A DNA stretch of 19,384 bases from CAYHBO01 sp964354855 (lineage in GTDB: Bacteria > Babelota > Babeliae > Babelales > RVW-14): positions 1-19,384 of the forward strand of contig CAYHBO010000030.1 in the NCBI GenBank assembly GCA_964354855.1. The letters run 5' to 3'. How positions within the stretch are numbered: the stretch's first letter is position 1; each line of letters begins with the position of its first letter. A model generated the notes under the pieces. The model saw only the letters and a program-made list of their open reading frames with translations. It did no database searches and was not told the DNA's origin. Made by a program: the position numbers and the translations under genes. Of the stretch, positions 1 through 7,607 are shown piece after piece.

Positions 1-291
1 AATGTTTCAGCAAGGAAATGTCAGGTGTTGCATTTAAAACTAGACGATGCCCATAGCTAGCGTAAGAAATAAAGTAGAAATTATTCTTTTGAAAATCATA
101 GAACCTCAAGTTTGCTTGTTAAATATTTCATATCTGTATTTAATTATATAAGATTTGATAAATAAGTCAAATGCTTGAATTTAAGCGAAAAAGTGGGGTT
201 TTTGTGGGGAAATTGGAGGGGGCTTTATCTTTAGTCACTGACAAAAAAGGCTTTGTTTTATAATTTTATTAATATTTTTAACTGATACGTA
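1..291. other. Non-coding AT-rich region, no gene recognised
   Basis: I find no open reading frame of convincing length or composition on either strand here. The stretch is AT-rich with scattered stops in all frames, and includes a G-rich run around 191-222. It lies downstream of the minus-strand operon ending at 473 and ends at an inverted-repeat element. I see no convincing promoter, tRNA or structured RNA, although a small RNA could not be excluded by eye. Confidence 0.5.
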
Positions 292-396
292 CGTCATCCT
301 CGCGAACGCGGGGATCCAGGTTTTACTTACTTTCTAGTACTTTTTGGATAATTTTTTTATTAAAAGTTCTGGACCCCCGCGTTCGCGAGGGTGACG
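292..396. repeat. Palindromic repeat element with 28-bp inverted arms
   Basis: The left arm (292-319) and right arm (369-396) are reverse complements over 28 bases with two mismatches. They flank a 49-base AT-rich centre. Each arm is GC-rich against AT-rich surroundings and is itself partly self-complementary around a CGCGAACGCG core. The edge pattern GTCATCCT...GGATCCAGG is shared with the hairpin at 9157-9185, so this looks like two copies of one repeat family in opposite orientation, or a small MITE-like element. It lies downstream of the minus-strand operon and could act as a transcription end or RNA-stability structure there; that role is inferred. Confidence 0.75.
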
Positions 397-414
397 TTGA
401 TAAGTATTGATAGC

Positions 415-437
415 GCTCTCAAAGTTTCAACGAGAGC
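415..437. terminator. Small inverted repeat, possible weak terminator
   Basis: GCTCTC (415-420) and GAGAGC (432-437) can form a six-base-pair stem with an 11-base loop, about 35 bases past the stop codon of the minus-strand gene ending at 473. No tight U-run follows on the minus strand. On the plus strand a T-rich run begins about ten bases later. A terminator role is therefore only possible. Confidence 0.25.
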
Positions 438-472
438 TCATATTAGCTTTTTTCTTTTATAATGACGTTCCC

Positions 473-1774
473 CTAAAAACTTACCGCCATTTGGCAACCG
501 ACCGTGCTGCTGTTAATAATGTTCTTTCCTGCTACCGGTAATTTATAGAAAATTTCTAGTTGTGGCATAGCGGAAGGTGAAGATTCACAGAAGTCATAAT
601 TGATTTTAAACAGAAGGTTATGAGCCTGCCATTCTTGTAGACTTCCTGCAGAGTTCACAATAGCGAAGTTAAAATCATTACTTTTTGGTGTCATGATATC
701 GTCATCGTGTTTGATGTAGTCATAAGCAAATGATGCTGAAAATCCATGAGGGAAATGGTATGCCTGAAGATATAGATGAAATTGCCAGGTAAGACCGTAT
801 TCTTTAAGAACGCGTCCTTTGTTCAGTAATAAAAATTCTGTTTGGAGTGTGGTTGTCTTTAAGCGACGCATGCTTGTGTTATCAAAGAGCACCATAAAGT
901 CTGCATCAAGGCCGGCTTTAACGTGATGAATAAAATTCAATCCAAGGCTTAATCCTACCGGCATGCCCCATGCACCATCGTTTCCCATGGGCATTGAAAA
1001 TGCTTGATCGATATTTTTAGCTGCGCCACTTGGAATACTTAAGCCAATTTTTGCACCGATCTCAACTTCTTTAAGGTTTTCTTTATTTTGTGGAAATTGT
1101 CCATCCCACGCAAACATGACAAGGATGTCGCCGATGCCGGTTTTTTTCCATGGAGAAAGATCAAGCCCTCCCCATTGTTTTACATTTTGTATGAGGTTAT
1201 CTGTCACCAGTTGTTTAACTAAGATATCTTGCGGTGCGGTTGCTTGGGTGCGATCAGTGTTAGTACGGTCAGTGATGCTTAAACTTCCAATTTCTTGGTG
1301 TCTGATGGGGAAGTGTGTTGATAACGAGAAAGTACCAGGGATCTTATCAAAAACAAAACCTCGTGAACCAAAGATGGTCCAATCCCAACCACTAAACGTA
1401 CCGGTAGTAAGTTGTGTTCCTCGCATGCCATCACGTTGTATGGTTTGGAGGAATAGTGGAATGCTGCCGCCGCTTGAGGTGACGAGTTGTGCGTTAACGG
1501 TTGGCAATGGGTTTTCGATCATGGCCAATGATGATTGATAGTTATCATAAATTTGAAGTACATTGCTTTTTTTACTACATGGAGTCCGTGAGCTACTGGT
1601 GGTGGCATACTCAAAACGTGATCCGAATTGCCATTTATGTTCGCCGACGTAGGGTAATTTTACGGTTGCATCAGAAGGTCTAAAAAAATTGGTGACATCA
1701 TGAGTTCCAACAAATGCCGGTAAGTTTGTGATAGACCCAAGCATTAAACTGGTGATTAATAATTTTTTTTTCAT
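473..1774 (-). CDS. Probable outer-membrane beta-barrel protein, unknown function
   Basis: The product is 433 residues. It opens with a Sec-type signal peptide (Lys-Lys-Lys, hydrophobic core to about residue 20, cleavage probably near LPA-FVG). The mature part is rich in Gly, aromatic and polar residues with short alternating stretches suited to beta strands, such as LSLGLNFIHHVKAGLDADF. It ends in AVSF, and a terminal Phe is the usual outer-membrane assembly signal of barrels. No named porin family is recognisable. The start has a good ribosome site (AAAGGAA, 1781-1787). It lies 15 bases after the 963-residue secreted protein gene, so the two are very likely cotranscribed and may work together at the surface. 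The barrel call is moderately firm; substrate or partner is unknown. Confidence 0.75.
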   Translation of the reverse strand: MKKKLLITSLMLGSITNLPAFVGTHDVTNFFRPSDATVKLPYVGEHKWQFGSRFEYATTSSSRTPCSKKSNVLQIYDNYQSSLAMIENPLPTVNAQLVTSSGGSIPLFLQTIQRDGMRGTQLTTGTFSGWDWTIFGSRGFVFDKIPGTFSLSTHFPIRHQEIGSLSITDRTNTDRTQATAPQDILVKQLVTDNLIQNVKQWGGLDLSPWKKTGIGDILVMFAWDGQFPQNKENLKEVEIGAKIGLSIPSGAAKNIDQAFSMPMGNDGAWGMPVGLSLGLNFIHHVKAGLDADFMVLFDNTSMRRLKTTTLQTEFLLLNKGRVLKEYGLTWQFHLYLQAYHFPHGFSASFAYDYIKHDDDIMTPKSNDFNFAIVNSAGSLQEWQAHNLLFKINYDFCESSPSAMPQLEIFYKLPVAGKNIINSSTVGCQMAVSF

Positions 1775-1789
1775 CGTTTATTCCTTTTT

Positions 1790-4681
1790 TTAATCGTTTG
1801 CTCGGAGACCAAAACTTCCTGGAACGAGCCAGTTCCCTGATGCAGTTGATCGTATAGGGGTTCCCATGAATATATTCGTTGAGCTTGTTTTGGATACATT
1901 TAATTGATCATCTACAACAGATAAAGCGTCAGTTGTATTGTTGGTGTTTACATAAACTTGTAACATGTTGGTCAGATTGTTTTCTTGTGGTTGCACAATA
2001 AATGTTGAGGTGCCGTCCGTTACAAAAGATGAAGCGAATTGGTCAAGATTATTGGTCGGCTTTGGAGTGTTATCTGATGTGACATCGATAGTGGTGATGA
2101 TTTCGTTGTTAACGTCAAAGCGATACATTAATCCGGTATTATTGTCGCGACTTACGGATAGAACATACAAATTGCCACTGTTTCCACTTCCACGTTGATC
2201 ATATAAAAATTGCATCTTTATCGGAGTCCCTTGGATCTTTGGAAAACTAACCGGTGTTCCATCAGAAATTTTCATACCAAAAAGTCCCTGTGTGGTAGCT
2301 GCAATGATAAGATTGCCGCCGCTTTGGATGTCATTGATAAATGGTTTGGTGATGGTGAGTGGCGTATCTCCGATGGAAACAATTACTTTTGGGTTGATTT
2401 GATCAGCAGCTTGGATAACAAATGCTTGATTAAGCGTTGCTACAAGAGCCCGTTCTGGGTGTCCTGATACTGTTTGAAGATTGGTGATATTTTTGTAACT
2501 GCCAACGGTTCGATACGTTGGGGTGTCTGAGAAGACGCTTAGATTTGAAATACCGTTACCAGGAATAGTTACACCATTCCCAGCTTCATCTTGATCTACT
2601 CGTACGAGTCCTCCTAATCCACTAATGAGCAGATAGCCCATAGTTCCATTGCTGACTAATGCTGCACTGGTCAATGGAGCAATGGCGGTGAGCGCAGGGT
2701 CATTGAGTGTGAATGATACGGTTCCTGGTTGAGTTCCTGAAAATCCAGTTTGTGCGATTACAACGGTGTCGCCACCAACCGCAATAACCATTGAAAAAGC
2801 GTTTGGTTTAAATCCTGATGTTCGGTCATCGTAATTAATGAGTTTGTAAATGCCGCCTTTATTTTTAAAAGCATCTTGAATTTGGCTTTCAGCACTTGCT
2901 GATGGCGTGAGACTTTCCCAGACGGTGGCAGATGCAGCATCGCCACTTCCTGCTAAAAATTGAGTACTGCCATTTTTTGTATTAAGCCCAAATCCGGTAA
3001 TTTGTCCGGTGAAGGATGAAGTTCCAACGGTGCGTTGCCATGGCGTCCACGCTCTGATGAGGCCATTACTATCAAATAGTGCCGTACTTTGAAAAATCCC
3101 GGAATTACTATCAACACCGAGGGTTTGGTTATCACCATTAATGGTTACATACACACTGTCTCCAACGACATCCATATTTTTAATGACGGTTGTTGTGTCT
3201 CCTGGGAGTGTCGTGAGACTTGATAAAAAACGTGGGTCTGCGCCAATAACGGCACGTATTTCTGTGTCAGTGAACGTGGTGCCTCCTGTGTCGTATGCTG
3301 GTGAGCTGTGTGTTTGATCAACGGTGGTGAGCTGACCTGCTCCTGTAACTAAAGAGAAAGTATTGGCGTTATTGATGTAAGCAAGTTGCCCAGCATTATC
3401 GTTGCCGGCAGGCATGATTGGTAACGCATAGACCCATGAATTGACGGTATTGATGGTTGCAATGTTTGCTATGCTTCCACCATTAACAATTGCATAATCT
3501 TTGCCCGTGCTGGTGCGCATTGTTTTAACTAAAAGAGTAGAGATTGCATTGGTTGTTGAATTAATCCCACATCCGATAATTTGTTTTGTTTGATCTGCTG
3601 CTGGAAGAATAACCTCATTAGGATTATTGACGATAGGTTTAATAAACGGTGTCTTCTTATCAGTACTAATTCCTGCAATCAAAAGTGAAACAACGCCACT
3701 ACCGCTGGTATCGCTGCCAGGTTGAACTTGGTTTAGTCCGATAAATAGGCGTTGAAGGTTACTATCCCAGTGCATGGCAACATTGTTAGGATCAGATGCG
3801 TTATCGGTGCCGAAGACAGCATTAAAAGTTCCATGGCTGAATGCAATCATCGGGTTGTCTCCAGCTTCAAAATTAATTGGCATTGCTTGTGGTGTATCAA
3901 ATACCGTGACATCGTTAGCATTGGTTTGTTGTAGTGAATTGTTAGTTGAAACTAAGCAAGCAATCCCGTTTGAGAGGTTATCGGTGGCATCTCTCCATGT
4001 AGCCCCGTTTTTACTAACCGCTGCAAAAATAAATGGGTTTGCGGTAGCACTTCCTGCTATCCCAGCTATTGAATTTATATTGTCCCCATTAACATCTTTT
4101 ATGTCTGAACTTTGTAGAACACTAGTTCCATTGCTGAGATTAGTAATGACGGAAATTTGTGTTAGAGTTTCATTGGTAACAGTAGCAAGTTGTCGTCTGG
4201 TTGTTGACCCAACAAGTGCAAGGTTCTTAATCGTCTTGTTGTAGATGAGATTATTATTAGTTCCTGCCGTTCCATTGACCGTTACGTTTACAGGAGCAAG
4301 TGCTACTAAAGAAATTGTTTGTGGAGTAGCCATAGTTATTTGTTCAGCTAGAATACTTGCTTGTTTTGCCTCTGCACCATTACTTCCTCCCGCACCACAA
4401 AACAAGGTGTTTGTGGTTTGATTAAAAACTGAGGGGATATAGGTAACGTCGTTAACGCCTTGATCAGCTGTCGTTGTTCCTAATTCGATAGAACGTAATG
4501 TTGTGTTATGCAAATCAAGAATTGCCGATTTTTCTTCAGGGGATTTTGCTTCAGCAAGTGCGAGATGGAGTTCAGCGGTAAGGTTATCACGAATATTGTT
4601 TGGAGCTTCTTCCGCAGAGAAAATGGAGGTTGCAGGGCATAGAGATAGCAGCATTAATAATGCTATCCGGAAGTTCTTCAT
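1790..4681 (-). CDS. Large secreted protein of unknown function
   Basis: An upstream in-frame start at 4780 exists, but I chose 4681. There the protein opens MKNFRIALLMLLSLCPATS, a clear signal peptide cleaved near FSA-EE, and AAAGGAAA sits about five bases upstream. The mature protein (963 residues with the signal) is long, acid-poor and very rich in Asn, Thr, Ser, Gly and Val, with few Cys. It contains many short beta-type segments separated by Asn/Gly/Asp turns, for example VGDSVYVTINGDNQTLG and GNLYVLSVSRDNNTGLMYRF. That texture suits a beta-propeller or other all-beta repeat protein, but I recognise no family and no catalytic motif. It is first in a two-gene operon with a probable outer-membrane barrel, so export to periplasm or surface is likely. 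It could be an adhesin, ligand-binding protein or structural surface protein; none is shown. Confidence 0.75.
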   Translation of the reverse strand: MKNFRIALLMLLSLCPATSIFSAEEAPNNIRDNLTAELHLALAEAKSPEEKSAILDLHNTTLRSIELGTTTADQGVNDVTYIPSVFNQTTNTLFCGAGGSNGAEAKQASILAEQITMATPQTISLVALAPVNVTVNGTAGTNNNLIYNKTIKNLALVGSTTRRQLATVTNETLTQISVITNLSNGTSVLQSSDIKDVNGDNINSIAGIAGSATANPFIFAAVSKNGATWRDATDNLSNGIACLVSTNNSLQQTNANDVTVFDTPQAMPINFEAGDNPMIAFSHGTFNAVFGTDNASDPNNVAMHWDSNLQRLFIGLNQVQPGSDTSGSGVVSLLIAGISTDKKTPFIKPIVNNPNEVILPAADQTKQIIGCGINSTTNAISTLLVKTMRTSTGKDYAIVNGGSIANIATINTVNSWVYALPIMPAGNDNAGQLAYINNANTFSLVTGAGQLTTVDQTHSSPAYDTGGTTFTDTEIRAVIGADPRFLSSLTTLPGDTTTVIKNMDVVGDSVYVTINGDNQTLGVDSNSGIFQSTALFDSNGLIRAWTPWQRTVGTSSFTGQITGFGLNTKNGSTQFLAGSGDAASATVWESLTPSASAESQIQDAFKNKGGIYKLINYDDRTSGFKPNAFSMVIAVGGDTVVIAQTGFSGTQPGTVSFTLNDPALTAIAPLTSAALVSNGTMGYLLISGLGGLVRVDQDEAGNGVTIPGNGISNLSVFSDTPTYRTVGSYKNITNLQTVSGHPERALVATLNQAFVIQAADQINPKVIVSIGDTPLTITKPFINDIQSGGNLIIAATTQGLFGMKISDGTPVSFPKIQGTPIKMQFLYDQRGSGNSGNLYVLSVSRDNNTGLMYRFDVNNEIITTIDVTSDNTPKPTNNLDQFASSFVTDGTSTFIVQPQENNLTNMLQVYVNTNNTTDALSVVDDQLNVSKTSSTNIFMGTPIRSTASGNWLVPGSFGLRAND

Positions 4682-4685
4682 ACTG

Positions 4686-4693
4686 TTTCCTTT
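4686..4693 (-). promoter_or_regulatory. Ribosome binding site fixing the start at 4681
   Basis: On the minus strand AAAGGAAA lies about five bases before the ATG at 4681. It supports the internal start followed by a signal peptide over the longer frame opening at 4780. Confidence 0.7.
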
Positions 4694-4797
4694 CAAATAC
4701 AAACTTATGGGAATCTTTGTTAGCCCAGAGTCTAAATAATCACGTAGGTGAAGTAAAGGAAATATCGTGCTATCTGGCACTGCTTTTATATAAAATA

Positions 4798-4827
4798 TTG
4801 ACTCCTGAAATGGACCAGATCAAGAAT
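4798..4827 (+). promoter_or_regulatory. Possible sigma70-type promoter for the coiled-coil gene
   Basis: TTGACT (4798-4803) matches five of six bases of a -35 box. AAGAAT (4822-4827), 18 bases on, matches four of six of a -10 box. It points to the gene at 4889 from within the 207-base divergent intergenic space. It would give a leader of about 55 bases. Read by eye only. Confidence 0.35.
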
Positions 4828-4888
4828 AGTGATGTGATAATGTTGCTGTTATTTTTCCATTTAATAATTAATTTTTTAAGGAATTTTT

Positions 4889-6121
4889 ATGAAAAGCATA
4901 CTTAAAAGTTTGAAAAGATGTTTTGTGTTGGTGGCATGGGGAATAATTCTTAGTGGCTATGTTTTTATTGGTGCTGTAGAAAATCAGGATGTTGATAAGT
5001 TACTTGTGGATACTGCAAATCATATTGCAGTGCTGGTTCATAATCTTGCTCAAGCGGGGCAAGGTAAATATTCTATGAAAATGCTTAATGAGGTGAATAG
5101 TGCTTTTCAGGCGTTTAATAAAGAAAATTTTGGGCTAGCAACTATTAAACCCTTAGCATTGAGTAGTAAGTCGGTTAATGCTCATCCATTATTTTTAGAA
5201 ATTACTAAGCCTGGTGGATTGATTAGTACCATTGAAAGAATGTTAAAAGATCAGCCTGATCTTATGCCGAAAGAAAAAATCAAAAATTATTTAAATGTTT
5301 TTATTACAAAAACATTACCAACTTTTCTTAGATTATTGACTAAAGATTTAGATTCTCTTGCAGAGTACACAGAAACTGTCGAAGAAGTTGAAGATTTCAT
5401 GGATGAATTAGGTGGAAAACATCATAAGCAGACACGAAAACAAAAGAAAGCAGCGGAAGAGAAAGAGCATAAAAAGAGAGAAAATGAAGTAAAAGAAGCT
5501 GCAGAACAAGTACGAATCAAGCAAGAAAAAGAAGATGCTCTTAGACTAAAAGAGGCTGCAGAACAAGCACAAATCAAGAAAGAAAAAGCTCTTAGGCAAA
5601 AAGAGGTTGAAGAAAAGCAAGCAGCTGAGCTAGTTCGCCAACAAAAAGAAAAAGAAGAAACTGCGGCGCGTTTGCAGAAAAAAAAAGAAGAAGAGATCGC
5701 TCGTCAGGAAAAAGAAAGAATGGCTCATGAAGCACTGAGAAAGCAACAAGAGCAAGAGGCAGAAGTTCGTAAACAACAAGAAATTACTCGTCAAGAAGCT
5801 GCAGAGAAAGTGCGTAAGCAACAAGAAAAAGAAGCAGCAGATCGAGAGAAAGAAGCACTAGCGGCAGAAACACACGCTAAAAAAGTTTTTACAGAAGTCT
5901 CGAATAAAGATATTTCTGTTGAGGCTAAAACACTTGATGATGCTTATAAACTCATTGGGATTAAGCCTTCAGTAGGGAATGTAATTCTTGAGCAAGCTTA
6001 TCAAGCAAGAGTTGCTACGGTAAATAAAATTGCTAATAAACATCACTCTGAAAATCAATTGAGGGCTTTGAAGGCTGCTTATGATCTTATTAAGCGAACC
6101 CGAGGTATTGAGAATAAGTAG
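4889..6121 (+). CDS. Exported coiled-coil protein with degenerate C-terminal J-like domain
   Basis: The product is 410 residues, starting with an AAGGAA ribosome site at 4878-4883. Residues 1-30 form a basic then hydrophobic segment, a signal peptide or single membrane anchor. Residues 35-175 look helical and globular. Residues about 181-335 are a long Lys/Glu/Gln/Ala/Arg-rich coiled coil, TolA-like in composition, containing a near-duplicate unit (residues 202-220 and 221-237). Residues about 350-404 resemble a J domain: a LIGIKPS helix-I pattern, a helix II with QAYQARV, and a final LRALKAAYDLIKR helix. The HPD tripeptide needed to stimulate Hsp70 is absent; HHSEN stands there. By analogy with HPD-less J-like proteins it would bind rather than activate a partner. 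It is divergent from the secreted-protein operon and its stop abuts the next gene's stop. The J-like call is fairly likely, the function unknown. Confidence 0.75.
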   Translation: MKSILKSLKRCFVLVAWGIILSGYVFIGAVENQDVDKLLVDTANHIAVLVHNLAQAGQGKYSMKMLNEVNSAFQAFNKENFGLATIKPLALSSKSVNAHPLFLEITKPGGLISTIERMLKDQPDLMPKEKIKNYLNVFITKTLPTFLRLLTKDLDSLAEYTETVEEVEDFMDELGGKHHKQTRKQKKAAEEKEHKKRENEVKEAAEQVRIKQEKEDALRLKEAAEQAQIKKEKALRQKEVEEKQAAELVRQQKEKEETAARLQKKKEEEIARQEKERMAHEALRKQQEQEAEVRKQQEITRQEAAEKVRKQQEKEAADREKEALAAETHAKKVFTEVSNKDISVEAKTLDDAYKLIGIKPSVGNVILEQAYQARVATVNKIANKHHSENQLRALKAAYDLIKRTRGIENK

Positions 6122-6826
6122 TTAACGAGCTGCTTTAACATGAGTTTCAACGAATGCCTTGTCGTATGTTGCGATAAGGCATTTTTCATTTTCAGTACAA
6201 GTTTTGTATTCAATAAGTTTTGTATCTTCAGAAAGATTTAACCATGTACGTGCGAATAAAAATTCTGGATCGTACTTTTGGATTATGTAACGTTCATATT
6301 TGTCGTCAGGCTTAAACCAACTCATCTTTTCTAGAAAGCTCATCCGAAACCACATCGTTACAAATTGATAGTCTCGTGTACGAATACCCTTGAAATGGAT
6401 TTCTTGACTAGAACCAGTGTCTAAGTTTTGGGAGTCTTCTAACTGTTGACTATTAGAAGCATCTGAATCATCTACTGTTGTTGCACTTACATGGGTGATG
6501 TCTGAATCGTTGCTGTTTTCATCTGGGAAGATTACAGGATCAATAATGTTTACGAGAGTTTGTTCTTGTTTTTTGAGAGTTTGTATTTTAGATCGTATAC
6601 GTTCTAATCTTGTCCAAGCAGCAGCCTTCTTTTGTTGGTATATCTCAAGATCTGTTCTAACTTTTGATGGTTTTCGTTGTGTTTGAAGCTGCGCTAAAAG
6701 CTCAACTCGTCCTGCTTCATATGCAGTTCTTGCTGTTTCACGTTCTTCAGGGGTTCGTTTGGATTGCATAGCGGAACAGGTGTTACTGAAGATGTTGAGT
6801 GTGATTAGTAAAATTATGTTTTTCAT
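6122..6826 (-). CDS. Small exported protein with two copies of a W-x25-YD repeat
   Basis: The product is 234 residues. The signal peptide MKNIILLITLNIFSNTCSA is followed by a charged helical region (residues 20-95), a Ser/Asp/Asn-rich acidic linker (about 100-145) and a C-terminal part. That part holds two gapless 33-residue units, at residues 157-189 and 193-225. The shared positions are Trp3, Met/Leu6, Lys11, Arg/Lys23, Ile/Leu25, Ile26, Tyr29 and Asp30. The upstream gene (6856-7512) encodes a paralogue with the same kind of signal peptide and one such unit, and the 29-base gap implies one operon. Its stop codon abuts the stop of the opposite-strand gene, leaving no intergenic bases. I do not recognise the family; a secreted protein, perhaps a host-directed one, is a guess. 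Confidence 0.7.
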   Translation of the reverse strand: MKNIILLITLNIFSNTCSAMQSKRTPEERETARTAYEAGRVELLAQLQTQRKPSKVRTDLEIYQQKKAAAWTRLERIRSKIQTLKKQEQTLVNIIDPVIFPDENSNDSDITHVSATTVDDSDASNSQQLEDSQNLDTGSSQEIHFKGIRTRDYQFVTMWFRMSFLEKMSWFKPDDKYERYIIQKYDPEFLFARTWLNLSEDTKLIEYKTCTENEKCLIATYDKAFVETHVKAAR

Positions 6827-6855
6827 GGGATTCTCTCTACTGTTTAATCAAATGT

Positions 6856-7512
6856 TTAGACTTCAAGATCTGATCCTGAATTATTAACGATTTCTGTTCC
6901 GGTTTCGGTATATTGTGCAGGAGCTTCTTCATCATATTTTGCAATAATCATACGTGTTTTTTTATTGTAACTTTGCCAGGCTTCGTATTTTTCGATGTCA
7001 TCGAGATCTCTCCAAGTATTCATGATTTCTTCATGATTCAAAGATTCATATGCTTCATCATCTGGACAATATCCATCACCATCTTCTGCTTGGACGCTTG
7101 AGTAGTCTTCGGTCTCATTAAAAGACGGTTCTTGTGAAGGCTCTTGTGATTGGGGATGTGATCTTAAGAATGCATCTAAGCCTTCTGATTCTTGCCTTGC
7201 TTGGGCGCGATATTTTACTTGTGATGTAGCTAAAGCTGCTCGTACTCGTTGTGATCCTATTGCGATATTCATATTTAATTTTGCAGCTTCTAATTTCGAA
7301 AAAGCTACTAACTTTTCTGCTTCTAATTTTTTGTTATGGCGCTTTATGCTTAGTTTTGTACGTTTTATCTGTAGATCTGCGAGAAAGATAGCACGATTTT
7401 TTGTATACTGATTCCAAGATTCTTGGCGTTCGCGATTGGTACGTTGAGTGATCATGGCAGAGCAAGTACTTATAAAAATGCTCAATGCTGCTAGTAACAG
7501 TATATTTTTCAT
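6856..7512 (-). CDS. Small exported protein with one W-x25-YD repeat, paralogue of the next gene
   Basis: The product is 218 residues. The signal peptide MKNILLLAALSIFISTCSAM is almost the same in form as that of the adjacent downstream gene, and both continue with an RT-x-x-ER pattern. Residues about 20-110 are charged and helical. Residues about 115-155 are an acidic low-complexity linker with the short repeat SQEPSQEP. Residues 165-197 form the 33-residue unit (Trp3, Leu6, Lys11, Arg23, Ile25-Ile26, Tyr29-Asp30) found twice in the neighbour. It is first of a two-gene minus-strand operon divergent from the PQ-loop gene. The family is not recognised. Signal peptide and paralogy are seen directly; periplasmic or secreted location follows from them; function is unknown. 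Confidence 0.7.
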   Translation of the reverse strand: MKNILLLAALSIFISTCSAMITQRTNRERQESWNQYTKNRAIFLADLQIKRTKLSIKRHNKKLEAEKLVAFSKLEAAKLNMNIAIGSQRVRAALATSQVKYRAQARQESEGLDAFLRSHPQSQEPSQEPSFNETEDYSSVQAEDGDGYCPDDEAYESLNHEEIMNTWRDLDDIEKYEAWQSYNKKTRMIIAKYDEEAPAQYTETGTEIVNNSGSDLEV

Positions 7513-7569
7513 GTGATTCTTTCATTTTTATTTGATTTGAGGGTACCTTATCATGATCAAAGCAAAAAT

Positions 7570-7596
7570 AGTATACGTAAAATTTAATGAGTTGAA
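7570..7596 (-). promoter_or_regulatory. Possible promoter for the paralogous exported-protein operon
   Basis: On the minus strand TATACT (7575-7570) matches five of six bases of a -10 box. TTCAAC (7596-7591) is a weak -35 box with a short 15-base spacer. It would serve the gene starting at 7512 with a leader of about 50 bases. Weak evidence. Confidence 0.3.
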
Positions 7597-7607
7597 AGTG
7601 ATTTTTT

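Noticed and set aside
1116..1538. 140-codon plus-strand frame inside the barrel gene
   Set aside because: Antisense shadow of the barrel gene; the composition (many Met, Cys, Arg, Ser) is that of a reversed coding strand.
3774..4244. 156-codon plus-strand frame inside the large secreted protein gene
   Set aside because: It is antisense to a gene with a signal peptide and good ribosome site, has no ribosome site of its own, and its translation has no domain-like pattern.
4682..4780. 33-residue N-terminal extension of the large secreted protein
   Set aside because: The extension would bury the signal peptide, and a strong ribosome site lies just before the internal ATG at 4681.
4600..4905. 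101-codon plus-strand frame across the divergent promoter region
   Set aside because: It overlaps the signal peptide region of one gene and the start of the next, has no ribosome site, and covers the expected promoters.
5630..5824. 64-codon minus-strand frame rich in Phe and Leu
   Set aside because: It is the complement of the Lys/Glu-rich coiled coil, which automatically yields Phe/Leu runs; not a membrane protein.
5400..5880. Repetitive A/G-rich stretch considered as a CRISPR-like or satellite array
   Set aside because: The repetition follows codon use for a Lys/Glu/Gln coiled coil and has no spacer-repeat regularity.
5936..6121. Active DnaJ co-chaperone
   Set aside because: The HPD tripeptide is missing, so only a degenerate J-like domain can be claimed.
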